Positions 26,814 through 35,982 of a stretch of DNA of 64,000 nt are shown piece after piece. How positions within the stretch are numbered: position 1 is the stretch's first letter; the number at the start of each line of letters is the position of its first letter. The notes under the pieces were generated by a model, which did not search any database, had not been told where the DNA came from, and was given only the letters and a program-made list of their open reading frames with translations. The translations under genes and the position numbers were made by a program. The stretch lies in assembly GCF_002223055.1 (NCBI RefSeq), contig NZ_NKFL01000006.1, positions 372,001 through 436,000 of the forward strand, in the 5' to 3' direction. The stretch comes from Burkholderia sp. HI2500. Its GTDB lineage: Bacteria; Pseudomonadota; Gammaproteobacteria; Burkholderiales; Burkholderiaceae.

Positions 26814-28352
26814 ATGACGCTATCCGACTCCCGCAGGAATGCGGTCGCGCTCGCGGCCGTCTGTCTCACGTCGCTGATGTTCGGCCTCGAAATCTCGAGC
26901 GTGCCGGTGATCCTGCCGACGCTCGAACACGTGCTGCATGGCGATTTCAACGGCATGCAGTGGATCATGAACGCGTACACGATCGCGTGCACGACCGTGC
27001 TGATGGCGGCCGGCACGCTCGCCGACCGGTTCGGCCGCAAGCGCGTGTACGTGATCGGCACCGTGCTGTTCGGCGCGACGTCGCTGCTGTGCGGGCTCGC
27101 GCCGAACGTGCCGGTGCTCGTCGCGGGCCGGCTGCTGCAGGGCGCCAGCGGCGGCGCGATGCTGATCTGTCAGATTGCCGTGCTGTCGCACCAGTTCCGC
27201 GAGGGCCGCGAGCGCAGCCGCGCGTTCGGGATCTGGGGGATCGTGTTCGGCATCGGGCTCGGGTTCGGGCCGATCGTCGGCGGCGCGATCGTCGCGCTGG
27301 CAAGCTGGCCGTGGGTGTTCCTCGTCCATGCGCCGCTCGCGGCCGTCGCGCTCGTGATGATCGGCGGCGCGGTGCAGGAGTCGCGCGATCCGCACGCGGG
27401 CAGGCTCGACGTCGCAGGCATCGTCACGCTGTCGCTCGCGGTGCTCGGCCTGGCGTTCTACATCACGCAAAGCGCGGCACTCGGGCTGACCAGCGCGGCC
27501 GGCCTCGGCGTGCTCGGCGCGACCGTGCTGGCGCTGGCCGGCTTCTTCATCGCGGAACGCGCCAGTGCGCGGCCGATGTTCGATTTCTCGGTGTTCCGGA
27601 TTCGCGCGTTCACCGGCGCGATCTTCGGTTCGATGGGGATGAACTTCAGCTTCTGGCCGTTCATGATCTACCTGCCGATCTGGTTCCAGGTTGCGCTCGG
27701 CTACGACAGCGTGACGGCCGGCCTCGCGTTGCTCGCGTACACGTTGCCGACGCTGGTCGCGCCGCCGTTCGGCGAACGGCTCGCGCTGCGCTACGGGCCG
27801 GGCGTCGTGATCCCGGGCGGCCTGTTCACGATCGCCGCGGGGTTCGCGCTGATGCGGATCGGCAGCGCGGCCGACCCTGCCAGCTGGATCACGATGCTGC
27901 CCGGCTGCGTGATCGCCGGCATCGGGCTCGGGCTCACGAATACCCCCGTCACCAACACGACGACGGGCGCGGTGCCGAGCTCGCGGGCCGGGATGGCGTC
28001 GGGTATCGACATGAGCGCGCGGATGATTTCGCTTGCGCTGAACATCGCGGCGATGGGCTTCGTGCTGGTCGCGGGGATCGTCGCGAGCCTGAAGAGCGGC
28101 GTCGCGGGCACGATCGGCGACGCGGCGCTGCGCCGCCTTGCACAGGAGATTGCGTCCGGCCGGACCGACGGGCTGCACGAGATCGCCCCGGCGCTCGCGC
28201 AGGCCGACCCGAGCGGCGCGGCGTTGCATGCGGCGCTCGTGCACGGGTTCGGCTGGGTGATGGTGTACGGCGCGGCGGGCGTGGCCGTGCTTGCGACGGC
28301 GAGCGCGGTGGCGTTCGCGCCGGCCCGACGCCGAGCGCCCGTGTGTGAATGA
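26814..28352 (+). CDS. MFS multidrug-type exporter (DHA2, 14 TMS)
   Basis: A 512-residue transporter with about 14 hydrophobic helices, matching the EmrB/QacA (DHA2) group. Motif A is GTLADRFGRKRVY near residue 66, and the motif C-like region GIGLGFGPIVGGAI lies near residue 150. The ATG at 26814 has no good ribosome site, whereas a TTG at 26790 in the same frame has GGAGG 11 bases upstream, so eight more residues are possible. It is divergent from the LysR gene. Likely exports a toxic organic compound; substrate unknown. Confidence 0.92.
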   Translation: MTLSDSRRNAVALAAVCLTSLMFGLEISSVPVILPTLEHVLHGDFNGMQWIMNAYTIACTTVLMAAGTLADRFGRKRVYVIGTVLFGATSLLCGLAPNVPVLVAGRLLQGASGGAMLICQIAVLSHQFREGRERSRAFGIWGIVFGIGLGFGPIVGGAIVALASWPWVFLVHAPLAAVALVMIGGAVQESRDPHAGRLDVAGIVTLSLAVLGLAFYITQSAALGLTSAAGLGVLGATVLALAGFFIAERASARPMFDFSVFRIRAFTGAIFGSMGMNFSFWPFMIYLPIWFQVALGYDSVTAGLALLAYTLPTLVAPPFGERLALRYGPGVVIPGGLFTIAAGFALMRIGSAADPASWITMLPGCVIAGIGLGLTNTPVTNTTTGAVPSSRAGMASGIDMSARMISLALNIAAMGFVLVAGIVASLKSGVAGTIGDAALRRLAQEIASGRTDGLHEIAPALAQADPSGAALHAALVHGFGWVMVYGAAGVAVLATASAVAFAPARRRAPVCE

Positions 28353-28394
28353 CGCCGCGCATGATCGGCGCAGCCGGCCCGGTGCGCGCGCCGG

Positions 28395-29768
28395 TCAGGA
28401 CATCCCGCCGCCGAGCGCGCGGTACAGCGTCATCTGGTTGTTGAGCCGGTTCAGGCGCGTCAGTTCGTCGGCGCTTTGCGCATCGCGCAGCCGCTGCTGC
28501 TGGTCGAGCCACGGCTGCACGGCGGTCGCGCCGGCCGCGAAGCGCGCGGCGGCCAGCTGTTCGGCGCGCTGCGCCTGGGCCAGCGACAGCGCGCGCTGTT
28601 CGGCTTCGCGTTCGAGCTGCACACGCGCCGACAGCGCGTTCTCGACTTCCGCGAGCGCCGTGTAGAGCTTCTGGCGGAACCCGACGACGGCTTCCTCGTA
28701 CTGCGACTTCGACACCTTGATCTGCAGCTGCATCGTGTTCCACTGGATGAACGGCAGTGCCAGGCCCAGCCCGAGCGTGCCGACCGGATTCATCAGCACG
28801 CGCTCGAGGCTCGTGCTCGACGTGCCGGTCTGCCCGGTCAGCGTGAAGGTCGGATAGAAGCTCGTGCGCGTCGCGTCGACTTGTGCGAGCGATTCGCGCA
28901 GCCGGAATTCCGCCGCGCGCAGGTCGGGACGCCGGCCGAGCAGGCTCGCGGGCAGGCCGGCCACGACTTCCGGCGGCGCCGCGACGGGCAGTGCGGCCGG
29001 CTCGACCGCGCGCTGCTGCGGCGGCCGGTCGAACAGGATCGCGAGCGCGTGGCGATTCTCGGTGCGCTGCTGGATCAGTTGCGTCTGCGCGGCGCGTTGC
29101 GCGGCGAGGCTTTGTTCGGCCTGCGCGAGATCGAGCCCCGACACGGCGCCGGCCGTGTGCCGCGACCGCACGACCGCGAGCGTGCGGACCGCATACGCGA
29201 TGTTCGCGTCGCCGAGCGCGATCTGCCGGTTCAGATAACCGATCTGCCAGTACAGCGACGCCGTCGTGCCGATCAGCGACAGCCGCGCGGCTTCGAGATC
29301 GGCGGCCGTCGCGTCGGCTTCCCAGCGTGCGGCGTCGCGCAGCGCGGCCAGCCGGCCCCACAGGTCGATTTCATAGCTGAGCGAACCGGTCACGCCGCTC
29401 GTCCGGCTCATCCGGTGCGTATCGAGCGTGCGCGATACGGCGCCGTTCGCGCCGACCGACACGTTCGGCGTCGGGTTCGTATCCGCGAGCCCGGCCTGCA
29501 GCTGCGCGCGGTACACGCGGATCGCCGCGATCGCGAGGTCGTTGTTGGCGCGCAGCGCATCGTCGATCAGCGCATCGAGCTGCGGATCGCCGAAGCTGCG
29601 CCACCAGTCGCGTGAGGTGGCCGGTGCGCCGGCCGCGACCGGTGCCTCCCAGTTCGCGGGCATCGCGACGGCGGGCAGCGGTTCGTGGCGCGCGCCTGCG
29701 CAGCCGGCGAGCAGCGCGGCCGCGCACGCGACTGCGCCCAGGCGGTGAAGGGGGGAGGAATGCGTCAT
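28395..29768 (-). CDS. Outer-membrane efflux lipoprotein (OprM/NodT family)
   Basis: A 457-residue outer-membrane factor. The N-terminus has a lipoprotein signal with lipobox LLAGC near residue 20, followed by DWWRSFGDPQLDALIDDAL, typical of the NodT family, and two long coiled-coil repeats. It forms the outer-membrane channel of the tripartite pump encoded by the upstream macA-macB-like genes, 13 bases after the macB stop. Confidence 0.94.
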   Translation of the reverse strand: MTHSSPLHRLGAVACAAALLAGCAGARHEPLPAVAMPANWEAPVAAGAPATSRDWWRSFGDPQLDALIDDALRANNDLAIAAIRVYRAQLQAGLADTNPTPNVSVGANGAVSRTLDTHRMSRTSGVTGSLSYEIDLWGRLAALRDAARWEADATAADLEAARLSLIGTTASLYWQIGYLNRQIALGDANIAYAVRTLAVVRSRHTAGAVSGLDLAQAEQSLAAQRAAQTQLIQQRTENRHALAILFDRPPQQRAVEPAALPVAAPPEVVAGLPASLLGRRPDLRAAEFRLRESLAQVDATRTSFYPTFTLTGQTGTSSTSLERVLMNPVGTLGLGLALPFIQWNTMQLQIKVSKSQYEEAVVGFRQKLYTALAEVENALSARVQLEREAEQRALSLAQAQRAEQLAAARFAAGATAVQPWLDQQQRLRDAQSADELTRLNRLNNQMTLYRALGGGMS

Positions 29769-29781
29769 GACAGGTCTTTCT

Positions 29782-31821
29782 TCAATCGCGCGCGAGCGCA
29801 TCGATCGGATCGAGCCGCGATGCGTTGCGCGCGGGCATGAAGCCGAAAATCACACCGGTGAGCGTCGAGCAGACGAACGCGGTGACGATCGCGCCGGCCG
29901 AGAACACCATCTTCCACTGCGCGACGAACATCGAGAACAGCGCGCCGAGCCCGAACGACAATGCGATGCCGATCGTGCCGCCGAGCAGGCAGACGAGCAC
30001 GGCCTCGACGAGAAACTGCTGCAGGATGTCGGACTGGCGCGCGCCGACCGCCATCCGGATGCCGATTTCGCGCGTGCGCTCGGTGACCGACACCAGCATG
30101 ATGTTCATCACGCCGATCCCGCCGACGACGAGCGAGATCACCGCGATCAGCGACAGCAGCAAGGTGAGCGACTGCCCGGTCTTCTCGACGGTCTTCACCA
30201 CGCTGTCCATGTTGTACGTGAAGAAGTCCTTGCGGCCGTGGCGCTGCGTCATCAGCTTTTCGAGGCTTTTCTCGGCGGCGGCGCTCGGCTGGCCGTCGCG
30301 CACGCGCACGGTGATGCTGTCGAGATAGCGCTGCCCGAACAGGCGCCCGCTCGCGGTGGTGTACGGCACCCACACGTTCAGGCTCTTCACGCTGCCGAAC
30401 GCGCTTTTCTTGTCGGCCGTCACGCCGATCACGACGCACGGCACGTTGTCGACCAGGATCACTTCGCCGATCGGGTTGCGCGTCGCGCCGAACAGCTTGC
30501 GGCGCGTGTTCTGGTCGATCACGGCCACCTGCACCTGGCGGCGCACCGCGTCCTCGTCGAACGCGACACCCAGCGCGAAGCGCATCCCGCGCGCCTGGAA
30601 GAAGCGGTCGCCGACGCCGCTCACGAGCGCGTTCACGTCGACGTTGCGGTAGCGCAGCAGCAGCGTGCGCGACGTTTCGGGCGTCGCGCTGTCGACGTAC
30701 GGCTGCTCGGCGAGCGCGGCGACGTCGGCCGGCACGAGCGTCTGGATCGCGTCGGCGCGGCTGTCGCCCCAGTCGGTGCCCGGATAGATGTTGATCGTGT
30801 TCGTGCCGATGCTGCCGATTTCGTCGAGCATGTAGCGCTTCGCGCCTTCGCCGATCGCGACGATCGACACGACCGACGTGATGCCGATGATGATGCCGAG
30901 CATCGTCAGCAGCGTGCGCAGCCGGTGCGACACGAGCGCGATCCATGCCATCCGGCACGCTTCGGCGAAGCGGCCGGAGCCGGCCGCGAAGCGTCGCGTG
31001 CGGGTGCCGGGCTCGGGATGCGCATCGGTGTCGACCGGTGCGGGCGGCGGTGGCGTGTCGCGGTGATCGCGGGCGGGTAGCGCGCTGGCTTCTGCGTCGT
31101 CGACGCCCGCTTCCGCGAGCGCTTCCGCATAGTGGCGGTTCGGCCGGTCGGCGACGATCTCGCCGTCGCTGATCTCGATGATGCGCTTCGCATGGCGCGC
31201 GACGGCCTTGTCGTGCGTGACGATGACGATCGTATGGCCGAGCGCGTTCAGCTCGTGCAGGATGCGGATCACGTCCTGGCCGCTTTTCGTGTCGAGCGCA
31301 CCGGTCGGTTCGTCGGCGAGGATCACCTGGCCGCCGTTCATCAGCGCACGAGCGATGCTCACGCGCTGTTGCTGGCCGCCGGACAGCTGCCCGGGCCGGT
31401 GGTGCGCACGATCCGCGAGCCCGAGGCGTGCGAGCAGTTCGCGTGCGCGGGCGTGCCGTTCCGCGCGCGGCGTGCCGGCATAGATCGCGGGCATTTCGAG
31501 GTTCGCGACCGCGTCGACGTGCGGCAGCAGGTGGTAGCGCTGGAACACGAAGCCGAAGTGCTCGCGACGCAGTTGCGCGAGTTCGTCGCTGTCGAGCATG
31601 TGCGTGTCGCGGCCGCCGACCGTGTAGGTGCCTTCGCTCGGATGATCGAGGCAGCCGAGGATGTTCATCAGCGTCGACTTCCCGGAGCCCGACGCGCCGA
31701 CGATCGCGACGATCTCGCCCGCGTGAATCGACAGGTTGACGTTGCTCAGGACAACGACATCCTTGTCGCCGGCCGGAAAGCGTCGCGTGACGGCGGCGAG
31801 TTTCAGCAGGGGCTGGCTCAT
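29782..31821 (-). CDS. macB: MacB-type ABC transporter, fused ATPase-permease
   Basis: About 679 residues. The N-terminal ATPase has Walker A GASGSGKST near residue 40, the Q-loop FVFQRYHLLP, signature LSGGQQQRVSIARAL, and Walker B VILADEPTG. The C-terminal half has one helix near residue 295 (MAWIALVSHRLRTLLTMLGI), a large periplasmic domain, and three helices at the end with the FtsX-type GVMNIMLVSVTERTREIGIRMAVGAR. This layout defines MacB, a mechanotransmission pump exporting macrolides, peptides or siderophores. A GTG at 31827 overlaps the macA stop and could be the start. Confidence 0.94.
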   Translation of the reverse strand: MSQPLLKLAAVTRRFPAGDKDVVVLSNVNLSIHAGEIVAIVGASGSGKSTLMNILGCLDHPSEGTYTVGGRDTHMLDSDELAQLRREHFGFVFQRYHLLPHVDAVANLEMPAIYAGTPRAERHARARELLARLGLADRAHHRPGQLSGGQQQRVSIARALMNGGQVILADEPTGALDTKSGQDVIRILHELNALGHTIVIVTHDKAVARHAKRIIEISDGEIVADRPNRHYAEALAEAGVDDAEASALPARDHRDTPPPPAPVDTDAHPEPGTRTRRFAAGSGRFAEACRMAWIALVSHRLRTLLTMLGIIIGITSVVSIVAIGEGAKRYMLDEIGSIGTNTINIYPGTDWGDSRADAIQTLVPADVAALAEQPYVDSATPETSRTLLLRYRNVDVNALVSGVGDRFFQARGMRFALGVAFDEDAVRRQVQVAVIDQNTRRKLFGATRNPIGEVILVDNVPCVVIGVTADKKSAFGSVKSLNVWVPYTTASGRLFGQRYLDSITVRVRDGQPSAAAEKSLEKLMTQRHGRKDFFTYNMDSVVKTVEKTGQSLTLLLSLIAVISLVVGGIGVMNIMLVSVTERTREIGIRMAVGARQSDILQQFLVEAVLVCLLGGTIGIALSFGLGALFSMFVAQWKMVFSAGAIVTAFVCSTLTGVIFGFMPARNASRLDPIDALARD

Positions 31822-31823
31822 CG

Positions 31824-33005
31824 TCACACCACGTCCGCCAGCGGCGCGTGGTCGTCACCGGCCGCTTCGCCGATCACGACGCGTTCGCCGTCCTTCAGGC
31901 CGGCCAGGACTTCGACGCGCACGTTGTTGTTGATGCCGATGCGCACGTTGCGCGTTTCCGTGCTGCCGTCGGCGCGCAGCACGCGCACCGCGTAGGTGCC
32001 GTCCTTGCGTTTTTCGCCGAGCGCGGCGGCCGGAATGCTGAGCGCGTTGCGTGCATTGCCGAGCACGATGTTGACTTGCGCGGTCATCGAGATGCGCAGC
32101 CGATGCTCGGGGTTCGGCACTTCGAACAGCGCGTTGTAGAACACGGCCGAATTCGGCTTCGTGCCGCCGCCGAGGTTAGCTTGCGAATCCGCGAAGTTCT
32201 GCGGGGCGGGCTCAATTGCGCGCAGTGCACCGTAGTGGCGCTTGTCGGGTTCACCAAGGATTGTGAAATAAGCGGACTGGCCTTGATGCAAGCGAATCAC
32301 GTCAGCCTCGGATATCTGCGCTTTCACGGTCATCGTGTCGAGATCCGCGAGCTTAAGGATCACCGGTGCCTGCTGCTGGGCGATGACGGTTTGGCCTTCC
32401 TGCGTGACGATCGCGACGACTTCGCCGCTCATCGGCGCGACGATGCGCGTGTAACCGAGGTTGGCCTGCGCGGTTTCGATCTGGATGCGTGCCGAACGGA
32501 TCTGCGCGGCGAGCGAAGCGAGGGTCGCGCGCTGCACGTCGAGCGTCGCGCGTGCGGCCTCGAACGATTCGCGCGAGGTTGCATCGTCGGGCAGCATCGC
32601 CTGCTGGCGCTTGAACGCGAGTTCCGCCTGCGTGAGCTGCGCGGCGGTCGATTGCTGCTGCGCGCGCAGGCTTTCTTCGCTGGCGCGGGCCTGGCGCAGC
32701 GCGTTTTCCGAGATCACGGGATCGATCTCGGCGAGCCACTGGCCCTTCGTGACCTTGTCGCCGAGCTTGACTTTCAGCGACTTCAACTGCCCGGACACCT
32801 GCGCACCGACGTCGACCTGCTTGAATGCCTGAAGCGCGCCGGTTGCCAGCACCGCGTTCTCGAGATCGCCGCGCGAGACGGGCGCGGACAGGTATTGCGG
32901 ATGCTTCTCGGGCGCGAATAACGATAACGCGACACCTGCGGCGACTGCCACAGCAATGATGGTGGCCAGCACGATGCGTCGTCGGCGGCGGGACGTTTGA
33001 TTCAT
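31824..33005 (-). CDS. macA: MacA-type periplasmic adaptor subunit
   Basis: About 393 residues: a basic N-terminus and single membrane anchor (residues 10-30), a lipoyl half-motif, a long alpha-hairpin (residues 105-175, rich in Ala/Gln/Glu), the second lipoyl half (RIVAPMSGEVVAIVTQEGQTV) and beta-barrel domains. It links MacB to the outer-membrane channel. The three genes form a tight leftward operon with overlapping ends. Two ATGs (33011 and 33005) are possible; neither has a good ribosome site. Confidence 0.92.
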   Translation of the reverse strand: MNQTSRRRRRIVLATIIAVAVAAGVALSLFAPEKHPQYLSAPVSRGDLENAVLATGALQAFKQVDVGAQVSGQLKSLKVKLGDKVTKGQWLAEIDPVISENALRQARASEESLRAQQQSTAAQLTQAELAFKRQQAMLPDDATSRESFEAARATLDVQRATLASLAAQIRSARIQIETAQANLGYTRIVAPMSGEVVAIVTQEGQTVIAQQQAPVILKLADLDTMTVKAQISEADVIRLHQGQSAYFTILGEPDKRHYGALRAIEPAPQNFADSQANLGGGTKPNSAVFYNALFEVPNPEHRLRISMTAQVNIVLGNARNALSIPAAALGEKRKDGTYAVRVLRADGSTETRNVRIGINNNVRVEVLAGLKDGERVVIGEAAGDDHAPLADVV

Positions 33006-33247
33006 GAGCATGCCGATAGGTTAAGTCGGGCGTCGGCGGTGCGTGCTGCCGATCCGGAGGAACCGTTCAGCTCGGCCGGCGGCGCGGTTCGACCGCGACA
33101 CAGGTCGTGTGTGCCGGGCGCGGAAGCGTCGATTCGGATCAGCCGTTCATGGTAATCGAGAAAATCTCGCGAAATCGTGTGGAAATTGTGCTCAATTGTG
33201 GCGATGACGTCGCTGAAACCGAACCTCGATGTCGCCGTTGTTGCAAT

Positions 33248-33279
33248 CGCCGAAGGTCGCGAATGAGCGACCTTCGGCG
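33248..33279 (-). terminator. Strong hairpin at the end of the low-GC island operon
   Basis: CGCCGAAGGTCGC pairs perfectly with GCGACCTTCGGCG around GAATGA. It is 88 bases after the DsbC-like gene's stop on the minus strand and before the MacA gene. No T-run follows. The rest of the 361-base interval 33006-33366 is relatively AT-rich in part and has no supported gene. Confidence 0.6.
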
Positions 33280-33366
33280 GCGACGGTGGTCTTCCGGTTT
33301 GCACATCGACTGCGAGCAACGGGAAACCAGCTTTTGCTGTTCCGGCGCGTAAAGGGGCAGGTACCG

Positions 33367-34089
33367 CTATTGGAGGTCCATGATTTCGGCCAGCTCTTTT
33401 CCGGAAACGAACCCTTCGACTCTTTTCCCGGATGGCAGGAATGTGGTCGGTGTTCCCTTGATGCCAAGTTTCTTTCCTAGCGAGAGGAGTTCCTTGGTAG
33501 CGTCCGGTGAGCATGAAGTTCGCGCGCGCGCGATCGTTCCTTTTTTCACCCATGTCCTCCAGGCAAGGGATGGGTCCTCTGCACAAAGGATCATCTCCGA
33601 TTTGGCGACGGAATCTTGGGAGAGCACGGGGTACAGAAAAATATACAAGGTTGCGTCCGGAATCTTGTTCAGCTCGCGGCTCATTTTTTTGCAAAACGAA
33701 CAATTCGGATCGAAGAATGTCGAAATGACGCGTTTCCCGCTGCCGTTTTGAATTTTGATTGCATGTCGAAGTGGCAGGTCACGGAGGGCTGCGCTGTTCA
33801 TCTTGTTGAGCCGCGTTTCCGTCAGATTCTCCTGGCTGGACGCGTTGATTATTTCGCCAACGAGAATATAGATTCCGGTAGAGTTGCTGTAGAAAATTCG
33901 TGAATTTGCGACGATTTCATAGAGCCCGCCGATCGGTGATCGGGAGACGCTGCCTATTTCAAGCTCCGGAACTTTTTGCTGGAGAATCCGCTTCAGATGA
34001 TCCTCCTGGGAAGCATGTGCGTTGTCGCAAATGGCGGCGAGAGCGAATGGCAGGAGTGATGCCGTGAATGATTTCGAAATTTTCGACAT
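33367..34089 (-). CDS. DsbC-like disulfide isomerase, full length, in low-GC island
   Basis: A 240-residue exported protein: signal peptide (residues 1-26, ending NAHA), an N-terminal dimerisation-type domain (QQKVPELEIGSVSRSPIGGLYEIVANSRIFYSNSTGIYILVGEI is the characteristic stretch, shortened here in description), and a thioredoxin-fold domain with active site FFDPNCSFCKK near residue 128 and cis-Pro loop GTPTTF near residue 218. Length and layout match DsbC. Codon use is clearly more AT-rich than the flanking genes. It lies 42 bases after the DUF1835-like gene and is third in the island's gene set, so it may serve the cysteine-rich secreted product encoded first. Confidence 0.88.
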   Translation of the reverse strand: MSKISKSFTASLLPFALAAICDNAHASQEDHLKRILQQKVPELEIGSVSRSPIGGLYEIVANSRIFYSNSTGIYILVGEIINASSQENLTETRLNKMNSAALRDLPLRHAIKIQNGSGKRVISTFFDPNCSFCKKMSRELNKIPDATLYIFLYPVLSQDSVAKSEMILCAEDPSLAWRTWVKKGTIARARTSCSPDATKELLSLGKKLGIKGTPTTFLPSGKRVEGFVSGKELAEIMDLQ

Positions 34090-34131
34090 GGCGACAGGTC
34101 GTTGTGGCTCGAACGTTCATGTAACAGCAGA

Positions 34132-34875
34132 TTAGCGGGAGGTCGACCGAATCTTGGTTTGTGTGACGTCGGAATCTGTCTGTTTTTCCACGATGCCGGA
34201 CGTGACGAACTTTTCGATCCGATGGTAGAGAAAAATGTCGCCGGGGAAATCTTGATGCTCGCTGCCCAGTGTTTCCATGATGTGCAGCACCACTTCCGGA
34301 GAGGAGGTCCAGTTATTGCTTGTTGCGCCGGTAATGTATTTGTCGAAGTGGGACGCCGAAAACGAACGTAATTTCCCGGACGGGTTGAGCAGTCTGAAGT
34401 CGGCGTTCTCTTCGACCAGGTTTGCCCATTCCCGGGCATAAAGCTCGATTTCATTCGGATCTGCTTGGGGCGCTGTGACGGCAAGTCTCGCCATCCCGAT
34501 AGGGTGGATGTCCTGGGCCGAGAATCGGATCAACGATATATTCCGCAGTTTGCAGATGCTTGCCCAGTGCAGGAAGTTCGCATATTCCTCGGATGAAGTC
34601 GGGTTCACCCATGCGCAAGCCCTTTCCTGATTTTTGACGGCGGTCGAGGTATCGCCGATCGTCACATTGTCCGGCACGTAGCCAAAATGCTCGCTGAACC
34701 ATTCCGCAAGTGCGGGGTCATTGCGCTCCTTGAGCGGACCCAGATGCCAGTTTCCGGCGACGAGAATGCATGATCCAGAAAGTTCTCCGCTTGAAATTGC
34801 TGAGGAAACGGTGTCTAGAGAATACTCGGAGAACGTTATGTGGATTGCCGGCTGACGATCGGTCTCGTGATTCAT
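34132..34875 (-). CDS. DUF1835/DUF3658-like protein
   Basis: A 247-residue cytoplasmic protein. The N-terminal HITFSEYSLDTVSSAI, followed by a GPLKERNDPALAEWF segment, resembles DUF1835. The C-terminal DIFLYHRIEKFVTSGIVE resembles the DUF3658 helix-turn-helix-like end. Proteins with these two domains are scattered, often in variable regions, and have no known activity. The start at 34875 is preceded by AGGGCACC; an upstream in-frame ATG (34980) is possible but lacks a site. It shows the same low-GC character as its neighbours. The family call is moderate. Confidence 0.65.
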   Translation of the reverse strand: MNHETDRQPAIHITFSEYSLDTVSSAISSGELSGSCILVAGNWHLGPLKERNDPALAEWFSEHFGYVPDNVTIGDTSTAVKNQERACAWVNPTSSEEYANFLHWASICKLRNISLIRFSAQDIHPIGMARLAVTAPQADPNEIELYAREWANLVEENADFRLLNPSGKLRSFSASHFDKYITGATSNNWTSSPEVVLHIMETLGSEHQDFPGDIFLYHRIEKFVTSGIVEKQTDSDVTQTKIRSTSR

Positions 34876-35021
34876 TTCGGTGCCCTGGTGTTCACGAATA
34901 TTGAGATGATAGTGCGTGGCTTCCTGGATGAGGAAATCGCCGCGAGTGGTTGTAGGTGCTGTTGATCTGCGAAGGAACACCGGTTTGCATCGTGGGGCTC
35001 GCGACGAGCCGGATCGTCATT

Positions 35022-35330
35022 TCAGACGGTGCAGCCGCTTACCATGGGCCACCAGCCGTTCGAGACGTTGCACTTTCTCAGGCAGTCCGCGCATCGCGTG
35101 ACACCGGCGTTGCTGCCGGGTCTGCTCCCGTATCGCTGTATGCACATTGTGTAAGAAACGGAGCAGCTTGTGTATCCTCGGGTGTCGGTGCTGTTTGGCC
35201 CCCTGAGGATTTGATTTGCGAGACCATCTGCAGTGGCCATGCCGGTGTGAAGTAAAGAAGCGGCCATGCAACAAGCAGCTACGGTCGATCGGATCGCCTT
35301 TCTCATGATGATTTTGCTATTTTCAGACAT
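35022..35330 (-). CDS. Small secreted six-cysteine protein
   Basis: A 102-residue protein with a strong AAGGAG site seven bases before ATG. Residues about 10-35 form a signal peptide (ending GMATA). The mature part of about 67 residues has six cysteines: a C-x6-C pair (SCSVSYTMC), a CADC motif, then two more in KC and GC. It has no acidic or basic bias strong enough to suggest a toxin class and no recognised family. It is the first gene of the island, upstream of a DUF1835-like gene and a DsbC. A disulfide-stabilised secreted peptide is inferred. Confidence 0.7.
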   Translation of the reverse strand: MSENSKIIMRKAIRSTVAACCMAASLLHTGMATADGLANQILRGPNSTDTRGYTSCSVSYTMCIQRYGSRPGSNAGVTRCADCLRKCNVSNGWWPMVSGCTV

Positions 35331-35524
35331 CTATTTCTCCTTGGTTGAGGGTTGAAGATTGATGTGAAACTGTGGTGTGCGATGATTCTTTGTATTTGAG
35401 TGGATTGCATTTTTTAGGAATCCTGTGTTGATAAGGTTATTTTATTTTTCACGTGATTTTCAATGATTTATTTTTTTGAAATTTGTTGATTGTTGTTGAT
35501 TGTTAAATTGGCTGGCGAGATTTG
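35331..35524 (-). promoter_or_regulatory. Very AT-rich promoter region of the island
   Basis: The most AT-rich stretch of the window. On the minus strand it contains direct CAATCAACAA repeats (near 35485-35505) and several possible -10 hexamers, but no single promoter stands out. Such DNA in a GC-rich genome is a typical target of H-NS-like silencing proteins. Confidence 0.5.
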
Positions 35525-35929
35525 TCTAAATTGAGATTGTCGGTTGCGTGCCTCGGTAGTTGGGGCCGAGGTCGCGCGTTGATTTGGGATTGCTGTGGAA
35601 TTCGTGTTGACGAATGCGCAGCCACTGGTGATTGGCCGGATTGTCAACGTGTCGAACGTACGGTGCGGCTTGGAGGCACCTTGCGCGAGTCAGTCGGCCA
35701 TGCGTTGATAGCCGGGGGCGGGATGCGTGGCGCTCGACGCGCCGTGTTAGGGTGCTCCGCGACTGAACCGGGCGCGGTCGCGTTCGAGGTCGAGCACGTG
35801 GCGACCGCGCTGGTTGGGTGGCGGCGTGTGCGACGCGCGCAATTCTGGCAGGTTGTCGAGATGGAGGGCAGTGCGGTTCAGGCGTCTGTCGCCGTCGAAG
35901 AAGGTGGCATCGTGGTCGTGCCGCGTCAT
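35525..35929 (-). pseudogene. Decayed copy of the adjacent methyltransferase gene
   Basis: Starting at a CAT (ATG on the minus strand) at 35927-35929, one frame reads MTRHDHDATFFDGDRRLNR, aligning with MTQNIYDDPAFFEGYSRLNR of the intact gene at 35976-36704. VLDLERDRARFSR aligns with VLDLGCGYGWFSR. After an internal deletion of about 100 codons the same frame resumes with GYQRMAD*LAQGASKPHRTFDTL against RVTDWLAPGVVKQHRTLGTL and ends near 35525. At least two stop codons interrupt it, one replacing a tryptophan (TGG to TGA). The SAM-binding GxGxG is lost. It is a non-functional tandem duplicate. Confidence 0.85.
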
Positions 35930-35982
35930 GCTTTGCCCGGACGCGTGTGCGCGAAGCCGATGCCGATCCGCAGGTTTACGAG
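35926..35982 (-). pseudogene. C-terminal fragment of a further methyltransferase copy
   Basis: Between the intact gene and the decayed copy one frame reads LVNLRIGIGFAHTRPG, matching LVNLLIGSGFTLTHLDEWG near the intact gene's C-terminus. The nucleotide match is also visible (positions 35943-35978 against 36083-36117). It overlaps the stop codon of the intact gene. This suggests that at least three copies once stood in tandem. Confidence 0.7.

Noticed and set aside
29765..31858. Long alternative frame over macB
   Set aside because: Arg-rich shadow of the MacB gene in another frame.
33107..33352. 81-codon plus-strand ORF next to the MacA gene
   Set aside because: It spans the strong hairpin, lacks a ribosome site and has non-protein-like composition.
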